Assembly: GCF_003946555.1 (NCBI RefSeq)
Contig: NZ_RHOO01000006.1
Location: forward strand, 45,167-109,166
Direction: 5' to 3'
DNA: 64,000 nucleotides
Source of the DNA: Companilactobacillus hulinensis
Lineage (GTDB): Bacteria > Bacillota > Bacilli > Lactobacillales > Lactobacillaceae
Positions 8,325 through 21,411 of the stretch are shown here, one piece after another (position 1 is the first letter of the stretch; each line of letters opens with the position of its first letter). Under the pieces are notes generated by a model. The model did not search any database and had not been told where the DNA came from. It worked only from the letters and a program-made list of their open reading frames with translations. Position numbers and translations under genes: made by a program.

Positions 8325-9781
8325 TAGTCTTCCCCCTTTAATGCAGTTGGTATTTGTTCATAGAATTTATTCTCTTCTTGTAATGCATAAGCAGCATTAA
8401 AAATAGCTTGTTCATTGAATGGTCTAGCCATGATTTGTAATCCTACTGGCATACCATCAGCTAATCCTGCAGGAACTGAAGCAGCTGGAAGACCAGCCAA
8501 GTTAGCAGGGATAGTTAAGATATCATTCATGTACATTGCTAGAGGGTCATCGATTTTATCACCGATCTTGAAGGCTGTACTTGTAGTTGAAGGTCCCATG
8601 ATGAAATCGTGGTCTTCTAGAACTTTGTTCATTTCTTCGATAAATAGAGTTCTAACTTGGGCTGCTTTCTTAAAGTATGCATCATATGCACCAGCTGAAA
8701 GAGCGAAAGTACCTAACATAATACGACGTTTAACTTCTGTACCAAATCCTTCGGATCTTGAGTTAACGAACAAGTCCTTGATGTTCTTAACATCCTTAGC
8801 ACGGAAACCATAACGTACACCATCGTATCTTTGTAAGTTAGATGATGCTTCACTTGATGCTAAGACATAATAAACTTCAACAGCATGTTTCAATGCAGGA
8901 AGACTTACTTCATCGACAGTAGCGCCAAGCTTCTTGTATGTTTCAAGAGCCTTATTAACTTGTGCAATAACCTCAGGGTTAGTTCCTTCATGCCAGAATT
9001 CCTTAGGAACGGCAATTCTTACACCAGTCATATCCTTGCTTAAATTAGCACGATAATCAGGAACTTCCTTCTCTGAACTAGTACTGTCATGTTCATCATG
9101 ACCAGCAATAGCTGAAAGAACTGTAGCTGAATCTTCAACACGTTTTGACATGACACCAACTTGATCAAGACTTGACGCAAAGGCGATAACACCCCAACGA
9201 GATACACGACCATAAGTAGGTTTGATTCCAAAAATACCATTGAATGATGCAGGTTGACGAATTGAACCACCAGTATCTGTACCAAGAGCAGCAATTACTT
9301 CACCAGAAGCAACAGCAGCAGCTGAACCACCTGATGAACCACCAGGAACTGTATCCAAATTCCAAGGATTATGTGTATCACCAAAGTATGATGTCTCAGT
9401 TGATGAACCCATTGCGAATTCATCCATATTTGTTTTACCAATGTTGATAGCACCAGCAGCTTCTAGTTTTTCTAGGACTGTAGCACTATAAACAGGCATG
9501 AAGTTATACAAGATCTTACTTGCAGCTGTTGTCTTGATACCGTTACTTACGATATTGTCTTTGATTGCAATTGGGATACCTGATAGAGAACCCTTGATGC
9601 CATCATTATCAACTTTTTCAGCATCTTTAACTGCATCATCATTAACTGTGATGAAAGCGGAAATATCTTTTTCCTTATCTTTCATACCATTTAATGTTTG
9701 ATCAGTTAATTCTTTTGAAGTTAATTCTTTATCAGCTAACTTCTTGTGCAATGAATCAATAGTTTCGTTTAAATAATTCAC
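8324..9781 (-). CDS. gatA: Asp-tRNA(Asn)/Glu-tRNA(Gln) amidotransferase subunit A
   Basis: A 485-residue amidase-signature protein. The Ser-cisSer-Lys catalytic set is visible: Lys in IPIAIKDN (about residue 73) and the two serines in [14 protein letters not shown]. GatA hydrolyses glutamine and passes ammonia to GatB. It lies between gatC and gatB with one-base overlaps on both sides, and its length is normal for the family. Confidence 0.97.
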   Translation of the reverse strand: MNYLNETIDSLHKKLADKELTSKELTDQTLNGMKDKEKDISAFITVNDDAVKDAEKVDNDGIKGSLSGIPIAIKDNIVSNGIKTTAASKILYNFMPVYSATVLEKLEAAGAINIGKTNMDEFAMGSSTETSYFGDTHNPWNLDTVPGGSSGGSAAAVASGEVIAALGTDTGGSIRQPASFNGIFGIKPTYGRVSRWGVIAFASSLDQVGVMSKRVEDSATVLSAIAGHDEHDSTSSEKEVPDYRANLSKDMTGVRIAVPKEFWHEGTNPEVIAQVNKALETYKKLGATVDEVSLPALKHAVEVYYVLASSEASSNLQRYDGVRYGFRAKDVKNIKDLFVNSRSEGFGTEVKRRIMLGTFALSAGAYDAYFKKAAQVRTLFIEEMNKVLEDHDFIMGPSTTSTAFKIGDKIDDPLAMYMNDILTIPANLAGLPAASVPAGLADGMPVGLQIMARPFNEQAIFNAAYALQEENKFYEQIPTALKGED

Positions 9782-10080
9782 TATTCGTCTTCCTCCTTAG
9801 CAACAATCGTAGGTACTTTGATCAGGTTATCTTCAGATTCAGGGACATTCTCAAACATTTGCTCTCTTGTTTGAGTATGAATACCCTTATCTTCACGGAA
9901 TGTTGTACTTGTATCACCCATGTTGTATGTAGGTTCAACGCCATCTGTATCAACACTGGCCAAGTTACTTTCCATATCAACGATTTTGCCTAGTTGACTA
10001 ACAAAACTATCAACTTCATCATCTTTTAATTTTAGATTTGCTAATTCAGCAACATGTAAAATTTCATCTTTTGAAATCAT
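9781..10080 (-). CDS. gatC: Asp-tRNA(Asn)/Glu-tRNA(Gln) amidotransferase subunit C
   Basis: A 99-residue helical protein with the usual GatC N-terminus ([17 protein letters not shown]) and the conserved DGVEPTYN segment. GatC wraps around GatA and GatB and stabilises the complex. It is the first gat gene, 73 bp after camS. That gap holds an imperfect hairpin (CAAAGCGTA with TACGTTTTG on the plus strand) whose role is unclear. Confidence 0.95.
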   Translation of the reverse strand: MISKDEILHVAELANLKLKDDEVDSFVSQLGKIVDMESNLASVDTDGVEPTYNMGDTSTTFREDKGIHTQTREQMFENVPESEDNLIKVPTIVAKEEDE

Positions 10081-10153
10081 TAAAATTCTCCTTAATCAAG
10101 CTACACAAAGCGTATTACTACAAAGTACTACGTTTTGCGTAACTCTTTTTCTA

Positions 10154-11287
10154 TTAGTCCGCATCAAAAACATGTGAGTAGAACTTATTATTGGTACGTG
10201 TAACAACTGATTGCTGACTATCTACAGTTTGAATGTTGATATCAAGATCTGCATTCGAAGGTAGATACTTAGTTGCACTTTGTTGTACGAATTGAGTAAA
10301 ACTAGTTATCTGCGCTAAACCATCGAATTGAGTATTAATGGTAATGTCCATTGACTTCAAGTTATTCCCATCATAATGAGCCTGTGCTGTAACACCGGAC
10401 AAATTAGGGAAGTAATCTTGAATATTATTCTTGAAGTTTGCGAACGCATCAGAATCACCACTATTAATAGCAGTTTGATTATTTACCACTGGTAATACTT
10501 GATTCTTAAAGTTCAATTCTTTCCAATTGCCTAAGTCGCCACTCTTACTTACAGAATATTGGAAATAAGTTCCACCAACTAGAGTGTCTTCTGGTGCAAC
10601 TGAATACAATCCAACTGTAATTGGAATATTTCCAACGTTACTCTTCTTACGTAGTCGTTTAACGACTTCTTTGGCAATACGTTCACCTTGGGCTTTTTGT
10701 TCTTCTCTACTAATAGTAGTTTGATAAGTTGCACCGTATTGTTTCTTTTGGTAGTAATCGATCTTGTTCATAGCAATACCAATTGAAATACCGGCCAGCT
10801 TATACTTACCATCTTGCTTTTGAAGATAATCTTCTTCAAGCATTTGTTGGAAGTACATTGGCGCACGTTTTGTTTCACTCTTTGAACCATTTGAAGCCGG
10901 ATTCAATCCATCCGGGTTCTTCTTTGACTTGCGTCCCAACCAGTCAGTAACAGTAGAAGAAGATAAGACTTGTCCCTCTTGGAAGACGTATGAATTAGTT
11001 GAAAATTCTTTCTTCGACAAATTCAAAAGTCCACTTTCAAAACTACGGCTATTGAAAGCATTGCTATTATCAGCAGCCGTTATTCCTGAAATTGAACTAG
11101 TCTTGTACTTACCATTACTCATCAAAACATCATATGAACTTGTATCTGATGAACTAGCTGTTTGAACAGTACTTTTGCCACTATCACTACTTCCAGACGA
11201 CAATCCAGAATCTTGTAAATTACCACAAGCAGTTAAAAGAAGCGAGCACATTATTACTAGTGCCGTAGCTTTTACGAATTTTTTCAA
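10154..11287 (-). CDS. camS: CamS family lipoprotein (sex pheromone precursor family)
   Basis: A 377-residue lipoprotein whose signal peptide (LKKFVKATALVIM onward) ends in the lipobox LLTAC. The CamS domain fills the rest. In enterococci and staphylococci the signal peptide of this family is processed into a short peptide pheromone; whether that happens here is unknown. I place the start at the TTG at 11287, eight bases after GGAG; the frame is open further upstream into ligA but has no ribosome binding site there. The gene is 10 bp downstream of ligA. Confidence 0.9.
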   Translation of the reverse strand: MKKFVKATALVIMCSLLLTACGNLQDSGLSSGSSDSGKSTVQTASSSDTSSYDVLMSNGKYKTSSISGITAADNSNAFNSRSFESGLLNLSKKEFSTNSYVFQEGQVLSSSTVTDWLGRKSKKNPDGLNPASNGSKSETKRAPMYFQQMLEEDYLQKQDGKYKLAGISIGIAMNKIDYYQKKQYGATYQTTISREEQKAQGERIAKEVVKRLRKKSNVGNIPITVGLYSVAPEDTLVGGTYFQYSVSKSGDLGNWKELNFKNQVLPVVNNQTAINSGDSDAFANFKNNIQDYFPNLSGVTAQAHYDGNNLKSMDITINTQFDGLAQITSFTQFVQQSATKYLPSNADLDINIQTVDSQQSVVTRTNNKFYSHVFDAD

Positions 11288-11297
11288 AACTTTTCTC

Positions 11298-13328
<2,031 letters not shown>

Positions 13329-13341
13329 TTAGGTTTACAAA

Positions 13342-15594
13342 TTATTCAGATTTCTTAATAGGAGCAAATTCAGCTAATAAGCGCTTGATACCTTCATTAG
13401 CAAAGGCAACATCTAATTCAGCATCTTTACCTTTACCATTGACCTTAACAACTGTACCTTGTCCCCACTTCTTATGCTCAACTTTATCGCCAATATTCCA
13501 GCTGACATTTTCAGCACCTTGAGCACCACTAGCCTTCTGCGTTTCATCCACCTTATAACTTGAATGAAGTGCAGCTGCATGGCGCCTTCTCGTATATGGC
13601 ATTTCTGATTCTCTCTTATTAGTTCTGCTAGATGTGACACCACCAGCATTTTGGTTGACCAAGTTAAGGTGCTTATCGTCGATCTCTTCCACAAATCTTG
13701 ATACTTGATTACTTTGAAGACGACCATAGAGCATACGACTGTAAGCATTAGTTAGATACAGCTTCTTTTCAGCACGTGTAATACCAACATATGCCAAACG
13801 TCGTTCTTCCTCTAACTCCTCTTGTTTCATCATTGCACGACCCAATGGGAAGATTCCTTCTTCCATACCAACTAGGAAGACAAATGGGAATTCTAGTCCC
13901 TTAGCTGCGTGAAGCGTCATCAATGTAACTTCTTGTTGGTTCTCTTCCAAATCATCTTGGTCACTGACCAATGAAAGCTCAGTTAAAAATGATTCAAGTC
14001 TGGTCTCATCAATATCAGGATCTGGCTCGTACGATTGATCGAATTGAGTTGTAACAGTCAAAAGTTCTTCAATATTCTCAATTCTTGATTGAGATTCAAG
14101 GTTATTTTGTTGTCTTAATTCATCAAGATATCCTGATTTATCAAGCAAGTGGTCCATTAAGTCAGTCATCGAAATAGTCTTAGCTTCTTCGGCCAAATCA
14201 TCAATTACCTTGGCAAATACCGCAAAAGTCTTTCTTGGCTTAGCAGGTAATGACGACAATTCAATGTTTTCAGCAGCTTCTAGTAAAGACCAGCTGTGTT
14301 CATCGGCATATCTTTGAAGCTTCTCAATTGTACCTGGTCCGATACCACGCTTAGGACTATTGATAACACGTTGAAAACTCATAGAATCATCACGGTTAGC
14401 AACCAATCTCAAGTAAGCCATAATATCTTTGATTTCTTTACGATCATAGAACTTATGTCCACCAATGATCTTATAAGGAATATTAGCTTGTAAGAACTTC
14501 TCTTCAAATGTACGAGATTGGGCATTAGTACGATAAAGAATGGCAAAATCACCATAATTGTAATTTTTCAAAACCAAGTCTCTAATTTGAGAAACAACAT
14601 ACAATGCCTCATCTGACTCGTTTTGGCCACGATAGAAGTTAATATCATCACCCTGAGCATTATCAGTCCAAAGTTCCTTAGGCTTACGTTCAGTATTATT
14701 GCTAATAACCTCATTAGCGGCATCTAGAATTGTCTTAGTTGAACGATAATTTTGTTCCAGTTTGATAGTCGTAGTTTCAGGATAATCTTTTTCAAAATTC
14801 ATAATGTTCTTCATATTAGCGCCACGCCAGCCATAAATACTCTGGTCAGCATCACCAACAACACAAACGTTGCGATACTTAGCACCCAATTGTTGAACTA
14901 ACTTGTATTGAGCCTCATTAGTATCCTGGTATTCATCGACGTGAATATATTGGAACTTAGTTTGATAATAATCCAACACATCAGGACATTGCTCAAACAA
15001 AATATTTGTCTGCATGATCAAGTCATCAAAGTCCATGGCTTGATTCTTTTCCATTTCTTTAGCATATGCGTCATAACAATTAGCCACAATTTGTTCAAAC
15101 GGTGACTTAGCATTCTGTGCAAAATCAGCAGGTGTCAACAAATCATTCTTAGCGTTACTAATAGCACCAAGAATAGCTCGAGGGTCGTATTGTTTAGGAT
15201 CAAGATTCATACGTTGAACAATTTGCTTCATCAAAGTACGTTGTTCCGATGGGTCAGAAATCGTAAATGATCTCGACTTACCCATCTTATCAATGTCACG
15301 CCTTAAAATACGCACACAAAGAGAATGGAAAGTTGAAACCCAGACATCATTTGCAGATTCTCCAAGTAATTTTCCAATTCTCTCTTTCATCTCTTTGGCA
15401 GCCTTATTGGTAAAAGTAATAGCTAGAACATGCCAAGGCATTACATTCTTGTTCTCTATTAAGTATGCAACACGATGCGTTAGTACACGTGTCTTACCAC
15501 TACCAGCACCAGCCATGATCAATAGTGGCCCTTCAGTCGCAACAACAGCTTCTTGTTGTTCAGTATTCATACCTTTTAACATTGTGTCATCCAA
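13342..15594 (-). CDS. pcrA: ATP-dependent DNA helicase PcrA (UvrD/Rep family)
   Basis: A 750-residue superfamily 1 helicase with all motifs visible: Q-motif region MNTEQQEAV, Walker A GAGSGKT (near residue 32), motif II DEYQDTN, QNYRS, TLHAAKGLEF and VGITRAEK. The C-terminus has the PcrA tail with IGDKVEHKKWGQGTVV, the RNA-polymerase-binding Tudor-like fold. It unwinds DNA in repair and plasmid replication and clears RecA. Start is a TTG nine bases after GAGG. It heads the pcrA-ligA-camS-gat operon. Confidence 0.97.
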   Translation of the reverse strand: MDDTMLKGMNTEQQEAVVATEGPLLIMAGAGSGKTRVLTHRVAYLIENKNVMPWHVLAITFTNKAAKEMKERIGKLLGESANDVWVSTFHSLCVRILRRDIDKMGKSRSFTISDPSEQRTLMKQIVQRMNLDPKQYDPRAILGAISNAKNDLLTPADFAQNAKSPFEQIVANCYDAYAKEMEKNQAMDFDDLIMQTNILFEQCPDVLDYYQTKFQYIHVDEYQDTNEAQYKLVQQLGAKYRNVCVVGDADQSIYGWRGANMKNIMNFEKDYPETTTIKLEQNYRSTKTILDAANEVISNNTERKPKELWTDNAQGDDINFYRGQNESDEALYVVSQIRDLVLKNYNYGDFAILYRTNAQSRTFEEKFLQANIPYKIIGGHKFYDRKEIKDIMAYLRLVANRDDSMSFQRVINSPKRGIGPGTIEKLQRYADEHSWSLLEAAENIELSSLPAKPRKTFAVFAKVIDDLAEEAKTISMTDLMDHLLDKSGYLDELRQQNNLESQSRIENIEELLTVTTQFDQSYEPDPDIDETRLESFLTELSLVSDQDDLEENQQEVTLMTLHAAKGLEFPFVFLVGMEEGIFPLGRAMMKQEELEEERRLAYVGITRAEKKLYLTNAYSRMLYGRLQSNQVSRFVEEIDDKHLNLVNQNAGGVTSSRTNKRESEMPYTRRRHAAALHSSYKVDETQKASGAQGAENVSWNIGDKVEHKKWGQGTVVKVNGKGKDAELDVAFANEGIKRLLAEFAPIKKSE

Positions 15595-15651
15595 TTTAAA
15601 CTACCTCAAATCCTTAATATATCAACATTTAACAAAAAACATCTATTTTAC

Positions 15652-15657
15652 ATTGTA
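15652..15657 (-). promoter_or_regulatory. Extended -10 promoter candidate for pcrA
   Basis: On the minus strand, TGCTACAAT (extended -10) lies about 58 bp before the pcrA start. TTGTCA lies just upstream but too close to be a canonical -35. Confidence 0.35.
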
Positions 15658-15687
15658 GCAAATTTTTCGTGACAATAATACTATTTA

Positions 15688-16190
15688 GAGCGTGTCGAGA
15701 GGCGGTTAAACTTTGAGCACTGCCTAGGTTAATGAAGGGGTCACGAAGTGACACATTTATTAATCGTAGCAGGCACAGAAGTTTGCCTCTCGTAAGCGCA
15801 TTTCGACAGAGCACGTCGAAGAATGGGAATGTCCGAGCATTACCTAGGATAAAAAGTGTGACACGAAGTGTTACATTTTTTATTCGTAGTAAGCGGAGCG
15901 ACGTTGTTCTTCGTAAGCGCATTTCGACAGAGCACGTCGAAGAACGGGAATGTCCGAGCATTACCTAGGATAAAAAGTGTGACACGAAGTGTTACATTTT
16001 TTATTCGTAGTAAGCGGAGCGACGTTGTTCTTCGTAAGCGCATTTCGACAGAGCACGTCGAAGAACGGGAATGTCCGAGCATTACCTAGGATAAAAAGTG
16101 TGACACGAAGTGTTACATTTTTTATTCGTAGTAAGCGGAGCGACATTGTTCTTCGTAAGTGCGTTTTAATATAACGCAACCCAAAACCCA
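15688..16190. repeat. Tandem array of 121-bp hairpin units (family 2)
   Basis: Three nearly identical 121-bp units begin at 15791, 15912 and 16033, each starting CGTAAGCGCATTTCGAC. A diverged unit precedes them (15688-15790), and a cut-off fourth start lies at 16154. Each unit has a conserved CCTAGG, a 16-bp hairpin with a GAA loop, then CGTAGTAAGC, all inside outer arms that pair (GAAGAAC/GTTCTTC). Hairpins are at 15849-15883, 15970-16004 and 16091-16125; the diverged one is at 15729-15763. The diverged unit keeps the pairing with different bases (GAGAGGC/GCCTCTC, TGCC/GGCA). It fills the gap between pcrA and purB. Open frames inside it are artefacts of the repeat. Confidence 0.9.
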
Positions 16191-16192
16191 AC

Positions 16193-16226
16193 AAAAAAAA
16201 GACATCTGCATCCGCAAACATCTTTT
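16193..16226 (-). terminator. Terminator after purB
   Basis: On the minus strand, AAGATGTTTGC pairs with GCAGATGTCTT (wobbles) around GGAT, followed by a run of T. Confidence 0.7.
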
Positions 16227-16235
16227 CCATCAAAA

Positions 16236-17531
16236 CTATTCTAATCCAACACGTTTGAATATTTCATCAACATGTTGTAAATGCCAGTGATAATCAAAGG
16301 CATCATCGATATCTTCTTTAGATAACTTATCTGTAACACGACTATCAGCTTCCAACAATGTACGGAAGTCCTTCTTTTCATCCCAAACTTCAGCAGTCTT
16401 AGGTTGAACAATATCATAAGCCTGTTCACGGCTAAGGCCAGCTTCAACAAGTTTGAGCATAACACGTTGTGAAAAGATCAATCCGTGTGTCATGTTCATA
16501 TCTTCCATCATCTTATCAGGGAATACTGTTAGATCCTTAGTGATTTTAGTGAAACGAGTCAAGATATAATCCAATAATTCTGTTGTATCAGGAATAATGA
16601 CACGTTCAGCAGAACTATGAGAAATATCACGTTCATGCCACAATGGAACATCTTCCAATGCTGTGAAGGCATGTCCTCTAATGACACGTGCTAGTCCAGT
16701 AACATTCTCTGAACCAATAGGATTACGTTTGTGAGGCATTGCTGAAGAACCCTTTTGACCAGCAGCAAAATATTCTTCTGCTTCACGTACTTCGGTTCTT
16801 TGTAAATGTCTTACTTCCAAAGCAAAACGTTCAATTGAAGTGGCAATCAATGCCATTGTTTGGATATATTCAGCGTGAAGATCACGTGGAAGAACTTGTG
16901 TAGAGATTTCTTGAGCACGAATACCAAGTTTCTTACATACCAATTCCTCAACCTTAGGTGGAACATTGGCAAAACTACCAACAGCACCACTGATCTTACC
17001 AGCTTCAACACCCTTAGCGGCGTGATCAAAACGTTCAATATCACGTTTGATCTCTGAATACCAGTTAGCGAGTACCAAACCAAACGTTGTTGGTTCAGCG
17101 TGCACACCGTGAGTACGACCGATCATAACTGTATCTTTGTATTCTAGTGCCTTCTCCTTAACTACTTCTAAGAAAGTATCCAAGTCTTCTCGGATAATAT
17201 CATTAGCTTGTTTCATTAAGTAACCATAAGCTGTATCAACAACATCAGTTGAAGTAAGTCCGAAGTGAACCCACTTTCTTTCTGGTCCTAAATAACGTGA
17301 CACGTCACGTGTGAATGCTACGACATCGTGTTTTGTTTCTTTTTCAATTTCTTTAATTTCATCAACATTGAACTTGGCGTTTTTAGCAACCAGTTTTGCA
17401 TCTTCAACAGGAACTTCGCCTAATTCACTCCATGCTTCAGTTGCGGCGATTTCAACCTCTAACCAAGCTTGAAATCTATTTTGATCTGTCCAAATGGGGC
17501 TCATTTTTTTAGTTACATATCTGTCAATCAT
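16236..17531 (-). CDS. purB: Adenylosuccinate lyase
   Basis: A 431-residue member of the fumarase/aspartase superfamily. The signature loop [15 protein letters not shown] carries the catalytic Ser, and the catalytic His lies in [14 protein letters not shown]. It cleaves SAICAR to AICAR and adenylosuccinate to AMP. It is 3 bp downstream of purK and last in the xpt-purK-purB group. Confidence 0.97.
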   Translation of the reverse strand: MIDRYVTKKMSPIWTDQNRFQAWLEVEIAATEAWSELGEVPVEDAKLVAKNAKFNVDEIKEIEKETKHDVVAFTRDVSRYLGPERKWVHFGLTSTDVVDTAYGYLMKQANDIIREDLDTFLEVVKEKALEYKDTVMIGRTHGVHAEPTTFGLVLANWYSEIKRDIERFDHAAKGVEAGKISGAVGSFANVPPKVEELVCKKLGIRAQEISTQVLPRDLHAEYIQTMALIATSIERFALEVRHLQRTEVREAEEYFAAGQKGSSAMPHKRNPIGSENVTGLARVIRGHAFTALEDVPLWHERDISHSSAERVIIPDTTELLDYILTRFTKITKDLTVFPDKMMEDMNMTHGLIFSQRVMLKLVEAGLSREQAYDIVQPKTAEVWDEKKDFRTLLEADSRVTDKLSKEDIDDAFDYHWHLQHVDEIFKRVGLE

Positions 17532-17534
17532 AAG

Positions 17535-18665
17535 TTATTCTACTCTCCAAATATTAGTTGATAAGATATCTTCCTTTAGCTCATCTGCATCATCAGAAAC
17601 TACCGATATATACCCAACATCCCGGCTAGCTTCATTTTTAGCTTTGAATCCTGTGTAATAATTGAATTTCCATTGCGCCTTTTCCTGCAATAGATCCAAA
17701 CTCTGAGGCAAGTTACCCTCAACAATTTTGAGAGTTGCCGCATTTACCATTGGATATATTTCTGGAATTGGCCAGTCACAAATTGCTCGAATATGTAATT
17801 CAAATTGCGATACTCCTGTGGCTTCTTGATAAACATTAGCCGAATAATTAATGCCTGGAAAAATCCGTTTGACATATAATACATCAGCTTGCGATAACAA
17901 GAACCCAATTCCGAAGATTCCGACATAGTTCAGCTTATTTGCAATCTTTAATGCTACACGTTGCATTTCAGCTTCAACATCTGGATCGTTCTTTTTGAAT
18001 AGATAAGAACTCATCAAATGTGAACCATCATAAATCTCCCTGATCATTGGAAATGTGTGAACCTTGCCATTCTTACTCTTGCTGACCATAACTGAATACT
18101 CAGCTTTTGTATCGATCCAGGCCTCCAGAATATAAGTACCATTTTCAAGTAGTTTTGTCAGATTATTAACATCGTTATAGTTGTAAATAACATGGCGTTT
18201 CAAAACCGTCTGATTTTTCTGGATAGGCTTGAGAATGCAAGGGAACCCTATTTCCTCTACCGCCTTTTTAATATCATCAGTCGTTACGATTGAAAAGAAC
18301 GGTGGTACATTGATGTTCAAATCATTAAGAAATGTCCGCTCAATGTACCTATCTTGAGCAATCGATAACAACTCTGATCCCTGAGCAACATTGAATTCAA
18401 CTTCAAGTTGCTTCAAAAGATCACCATTGAAGTTCTCGTCCATATACAAAAGGAGGTCACTTCTATGACCCAGTTCACTTAGATTATCAATATTCTCTAA
18501 TTCGCCGATTATATAATTATCCGCAGCTTGTGTCGCAATATCATCTTCTTCAGACGTCAAAAGCATGGTCCTGAAGCCCATTCTTTTAGCTTCCAATTCG
18601 AATAAATATGTCTCACTACCGCCGCCAATTATTCCTAGAGTTTTACCGGGCGCAATAAAAGTCAT
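17535..18665 (-). CDS. purK: Divergent PurK-like ATP-grasp protein (N5-CAIR synthase)
   Basis: A 376-residue ATP-grasp protein with PurK domain order: a pre-ATP-grasp Rossmann region with IGGGS, a central ATP-grasp fold (FPCILKPIQ) and a C-terminal part with SQFELHIRAICDWPI, equivalent to SQFExHxRA. The usual PurK signatures are altered: GGGQLGRM is GGGSETYL, and the RPHNSGH segment reads RIFPGINY. The product is probably still N5-carboxyaminoimidazole ribonucleotide synthase, given purB only 3 bp away, but a changed substrate is possible. The partner purE is not in the window. Confidence 0.75.
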   Translation of the reverse strand: MTFIAPGKTLGIIGGGSETYLFELEAKRMGFRTMLLTSEEDDIATQAADNYIIGELENIDNLSELGHRSDLLLYMDENFNGDLLKQLEVEFNVAQGSELLSIAQDRYIERTFLNDLNINVPPFFSIVTTDDIKKAVEEIGFPCILKPIQKNQTVLKRHVIYNYNDVNNLTKLLENGTYILEAWIDTKAEYSVMVSKSKNGKVHTFPMIREIYDGSHLMSSYLFKKNDPDVEAEMQRVALKIANKLNYVGIFGIGFLLSQADVLYVKRIFPGINYSANVYQEATGVSQFELHIRAICDWPIPEIYPMVNAATLKIVEGNLPQSLDLLQEKAQWKFNYYTGFKAKNEASRDVGYISVVSDDADELKEDILSTNIWRVE

Positions 18666-18696
18666 AAATCCACCTTCCTATGAAACGAACTTCTAA

Positions 18697-19293
<597 letters not shown>

Positions 19294-19328
19294 TTATAGA
19301 ATAATTAGAGTCTATCATATTTTGATTT

Positions 19329-19973
19329 TCACTTGATACCTTCATCATACTTTTTTAGATTATATTTTTGTATAATCCGAATAATTTTACTTGTATAACC
19401 CGGATCAGTCGCATATCCATCAGTTTGAAGTGCCACAGCGGCATCAATATAATCCTTCGATTGTATGACTTGTTTGTATTGTTCGGAATTCCATGACGTA
19501 CCATTGACTAATAATTCAGCATGATCCTTCATTGACTCCCTAAAATCTGAATAAACTCTAAAACGTCCGTTTATAGTAATCCATTGACCATTTGTATACT
19601 CTTTAGTTTGTAACACTTTGGTGTTGCTGGGATCATCGCCCTTAACACCATAATAATTATTATAATCCTTTGCGAGCGAACTATTACCCCAATCACTTTC
19701 CAATATGGCCTGTGCAATAGTTATGCTCGGAAGCACTCCATATTCTTTACCCAAGGTAACGGCATACGGAGCAATTTTTTTAACAAAGGTATTACGTTCT
19801 TGATGAACCTCTTCAACCCTAGTAGCTTCTCGATATTGTGTGTACCGACGATAACCAAAGAATCCGACGAAAATCACTGCAAAAATTATAACCAAAGTAA
19901 TTACAGATGTATTATTGTTGTTCTTCCTTCGTCGATTAGTTCGACGATGGGTATATCTTCTATTTTGCGGCAA
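19329..19973 (-). CDS. Membrane-anchored endo-beta-N-acetylglucosaminidase (GH73)
   Basis: A 214-residue protein with a very basic N-terminus (RRYTHRRTNRRRK), one membrane helix (about 24-42) and an extracellular GH73 domain. ILESDWGNS carries the catalytic Glu, and NNYYGVKG and YATDPGYTSKI are typical of the FlgJ/LytG-type fold. It would cut cell-wall glycan strands. No cell-wall-binding repeats are present, so it stays tethered to the membrane. Confidence 0.88.
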   Translation of the reverse strand: MPQNRRYTHRRTNRRRKNNNNTSVITLVIIFAVIFVGFFGYRRYTQYREATRVEEVHQERNTFVKKIAPYAVTLGKEYGVLPSITIAQAILESDWGNSSLAKDYNNYYGVKGDDPSNTKVLQTKEYTNGQWITINGRFRVYSDFRESMKDHAELLVNGTSWNSEQYKQVIQSKDYIDAAVALQTDGYATDPGYTSKIIRIIQKYNLKKYDEGIK

Positions 19974-20047
19974 TTGTTTAATATCCCTTTTTTGTCATTA
20001 TTTTCTATTATAGCTGATATATTTGAAAAAATTATGACAACGCAGGC

Positions 20048-21265
20048 TTAATTAATCTTTTCTTCAGTTTTAAATTTCTTACTGTGATAATACAACAGCC
20101 AGCATATCAAAGCGATTATTTCTAACCCAGCTGTGAACAAGAATATACTACGATATCCAAACCCGTTAGCAATTCCCGCAGCCATCATAGGACCAATGAC
20201 ACTTCCCATCGACTGAGCCGACTGATTATAACTGAATATTCGTCCAAATATTGCTTGTGGCACCATCTGCACCGTCAAGATTTGAATGGCTGGAAGTAAT
20301 GCCGCATCAGCAACCCCCAAGATAAATCTCAGTATGGTAAATTGCCAGACGTTTTGTATAAGACTAGTCATAAACAATACAATAATTGCCAATACCAAAA
20401 AAATCATCAAATTATTCTTTGCACCCAATTTATCGATCAGTCGTCCTACAATGCCAGCCATTAAAATGGTTGCCAATCCTGGTGCCGCCGCAACCATTCC
20501 TGTAACAACATTTAAATTATTGCTAGAAGGCAGAAGCTCCTTGACGAACAAACTGACCATTGGTGTAATTGCATTGGTTGTTGCTTGAATTGCCAGTAAT
20601 GAAACAAACAAAGCAATGAAGAATCCACTGCCGATTTTTTTCATTGCTGGCAATACAGGCTCTAGTTCATCCCTAGTAATAGGAACAAAATTCTCCTTAA
20701 CTCCCAATAATGTCGTAATAAAAACCGTTGCCATTAATAAACTCGTTACAAAAAATGCTCCTCGATATCCAACTAAGGTAGCCAAAACTCCACCCAATAT
20801 CGGTCCAGTCAAAGAACCAGTAATGCTCCCTGTTACAAGTTTGCTCATAACTCGTCCACGTTTATCTACTGGTGCTTCAACAGACATTAAGGCATTAGCA
20901 TTATTGATATATCCGGAAAAAGCACCTTGCAATGCCCGGAAAAATAACAGAAACCAAACATTAGGAGACATGCCTACCAGAAAAATCGTAACAGTCATTA
21001 CCCCTGATGCACGAAGACACATCAGTTTTCGTCCCTTTTGATCTGCCAAACGTCCCCATAACGGCGAAACAATCGCCTTAGAAAAATATGTTAAAGAAAA
21101 TGCCAATGCACCCAAAAAGTTCAATTCAGTATTGGAAAAGTCTCCCAAAGTGTTTATGTACAAAACAATAAATGGCAACGTCATCGCATTACCCAATTCA
21201 GTGAGCATACTACCAAACCAGACAACTCTGAAATTTTTTTGCCAATTAACTGTAACCTGATTCAT
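20048..21265 (-). CDS. MFS transporter, multidrug-efflux type
   Basis: A 405-residue major facilitator with 12 predicted helices and the loop 2-3 motif GRLADQKGRK. The pattern NANALMSVEAPVDKRGRVMS is typical of the MdtG/TetA-like drug:H+ antiporter branch. The start at 21265 follows AGGGGTG by eight bases. The substrate is not known. It stands alone between a glucosaminidase gene and csp. Confidence 0.85.
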   Translation of the reverse strand: MNQVTVNWQKNFRVVWFGSMLTELGNAMTLPFIVLYINTLGDFSNTELNFLGALAFSLTYFSKAIVSPLWGRLADQKGRKLMCLRASGVMTVTIFLVGMSPNVWFLLFFRALQGAFSGYINNANALMSVEAPVDKRGRVMSKLVTGSITGSLTGPILGGVLATLVGYRGAFFVTSLLMATVFITTLLGVKENFVPITRDELEPVLPAMKKIGSGFFIALFVSLLAIQATTNAITPMVSLFVKELLPSSNNLNVVTGMVAAAPGLATILMAGIVGRLIDKLGAKNNLMIFLVLAIIVLFMTSLIQNVWQFTILRFILGVADAALLPAIQILTVQMVPQAIFGRIFSYNQSAQSMGSVIGPMMAAGIANGFGYRSIFLFTAGLEIIALICWLLYYHSKKFKTEEKIN

Positions 21266-21366
21266 TAGTTCAACACCCCTTAAATTTAAACCATAATTGT
21301 ATCGAACCAATGTAAATTTTATGTTTCATTATTGTAAAGATTCTGTATAGTTCAAAAAAAGGGTAA

Positions 21367-21395
21367 TAAAAAAGCCAGCTCTCTCGAGCTGACTT
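21367..21395 (-). terminator. Terminator after csp
   Basis: On the minus strand, AGTCAGCTC pairs with GAGCTGGCT around a GAGA tetraloop, followed by TTTTTTATT. Confidence 0.85.
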
Positions 21396-21411
21396 CTGAC
21401 TTTAAATGTTA

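Noticed and set aside
8415..8813. Long frame antisense to gatA, and similar frames antisense to the MFS and other genes
   Set aside because: They mirror conserved coding sequence on the other strand and have no ribosome binding site or recognisable domain.
15688..16190. CRISPR-like array
   Set aside because: The 121-bp units are contiguous with no unique spacers, and there are no cas genes. The open frames in them on both strands are repeats of the same bases and are not genes.
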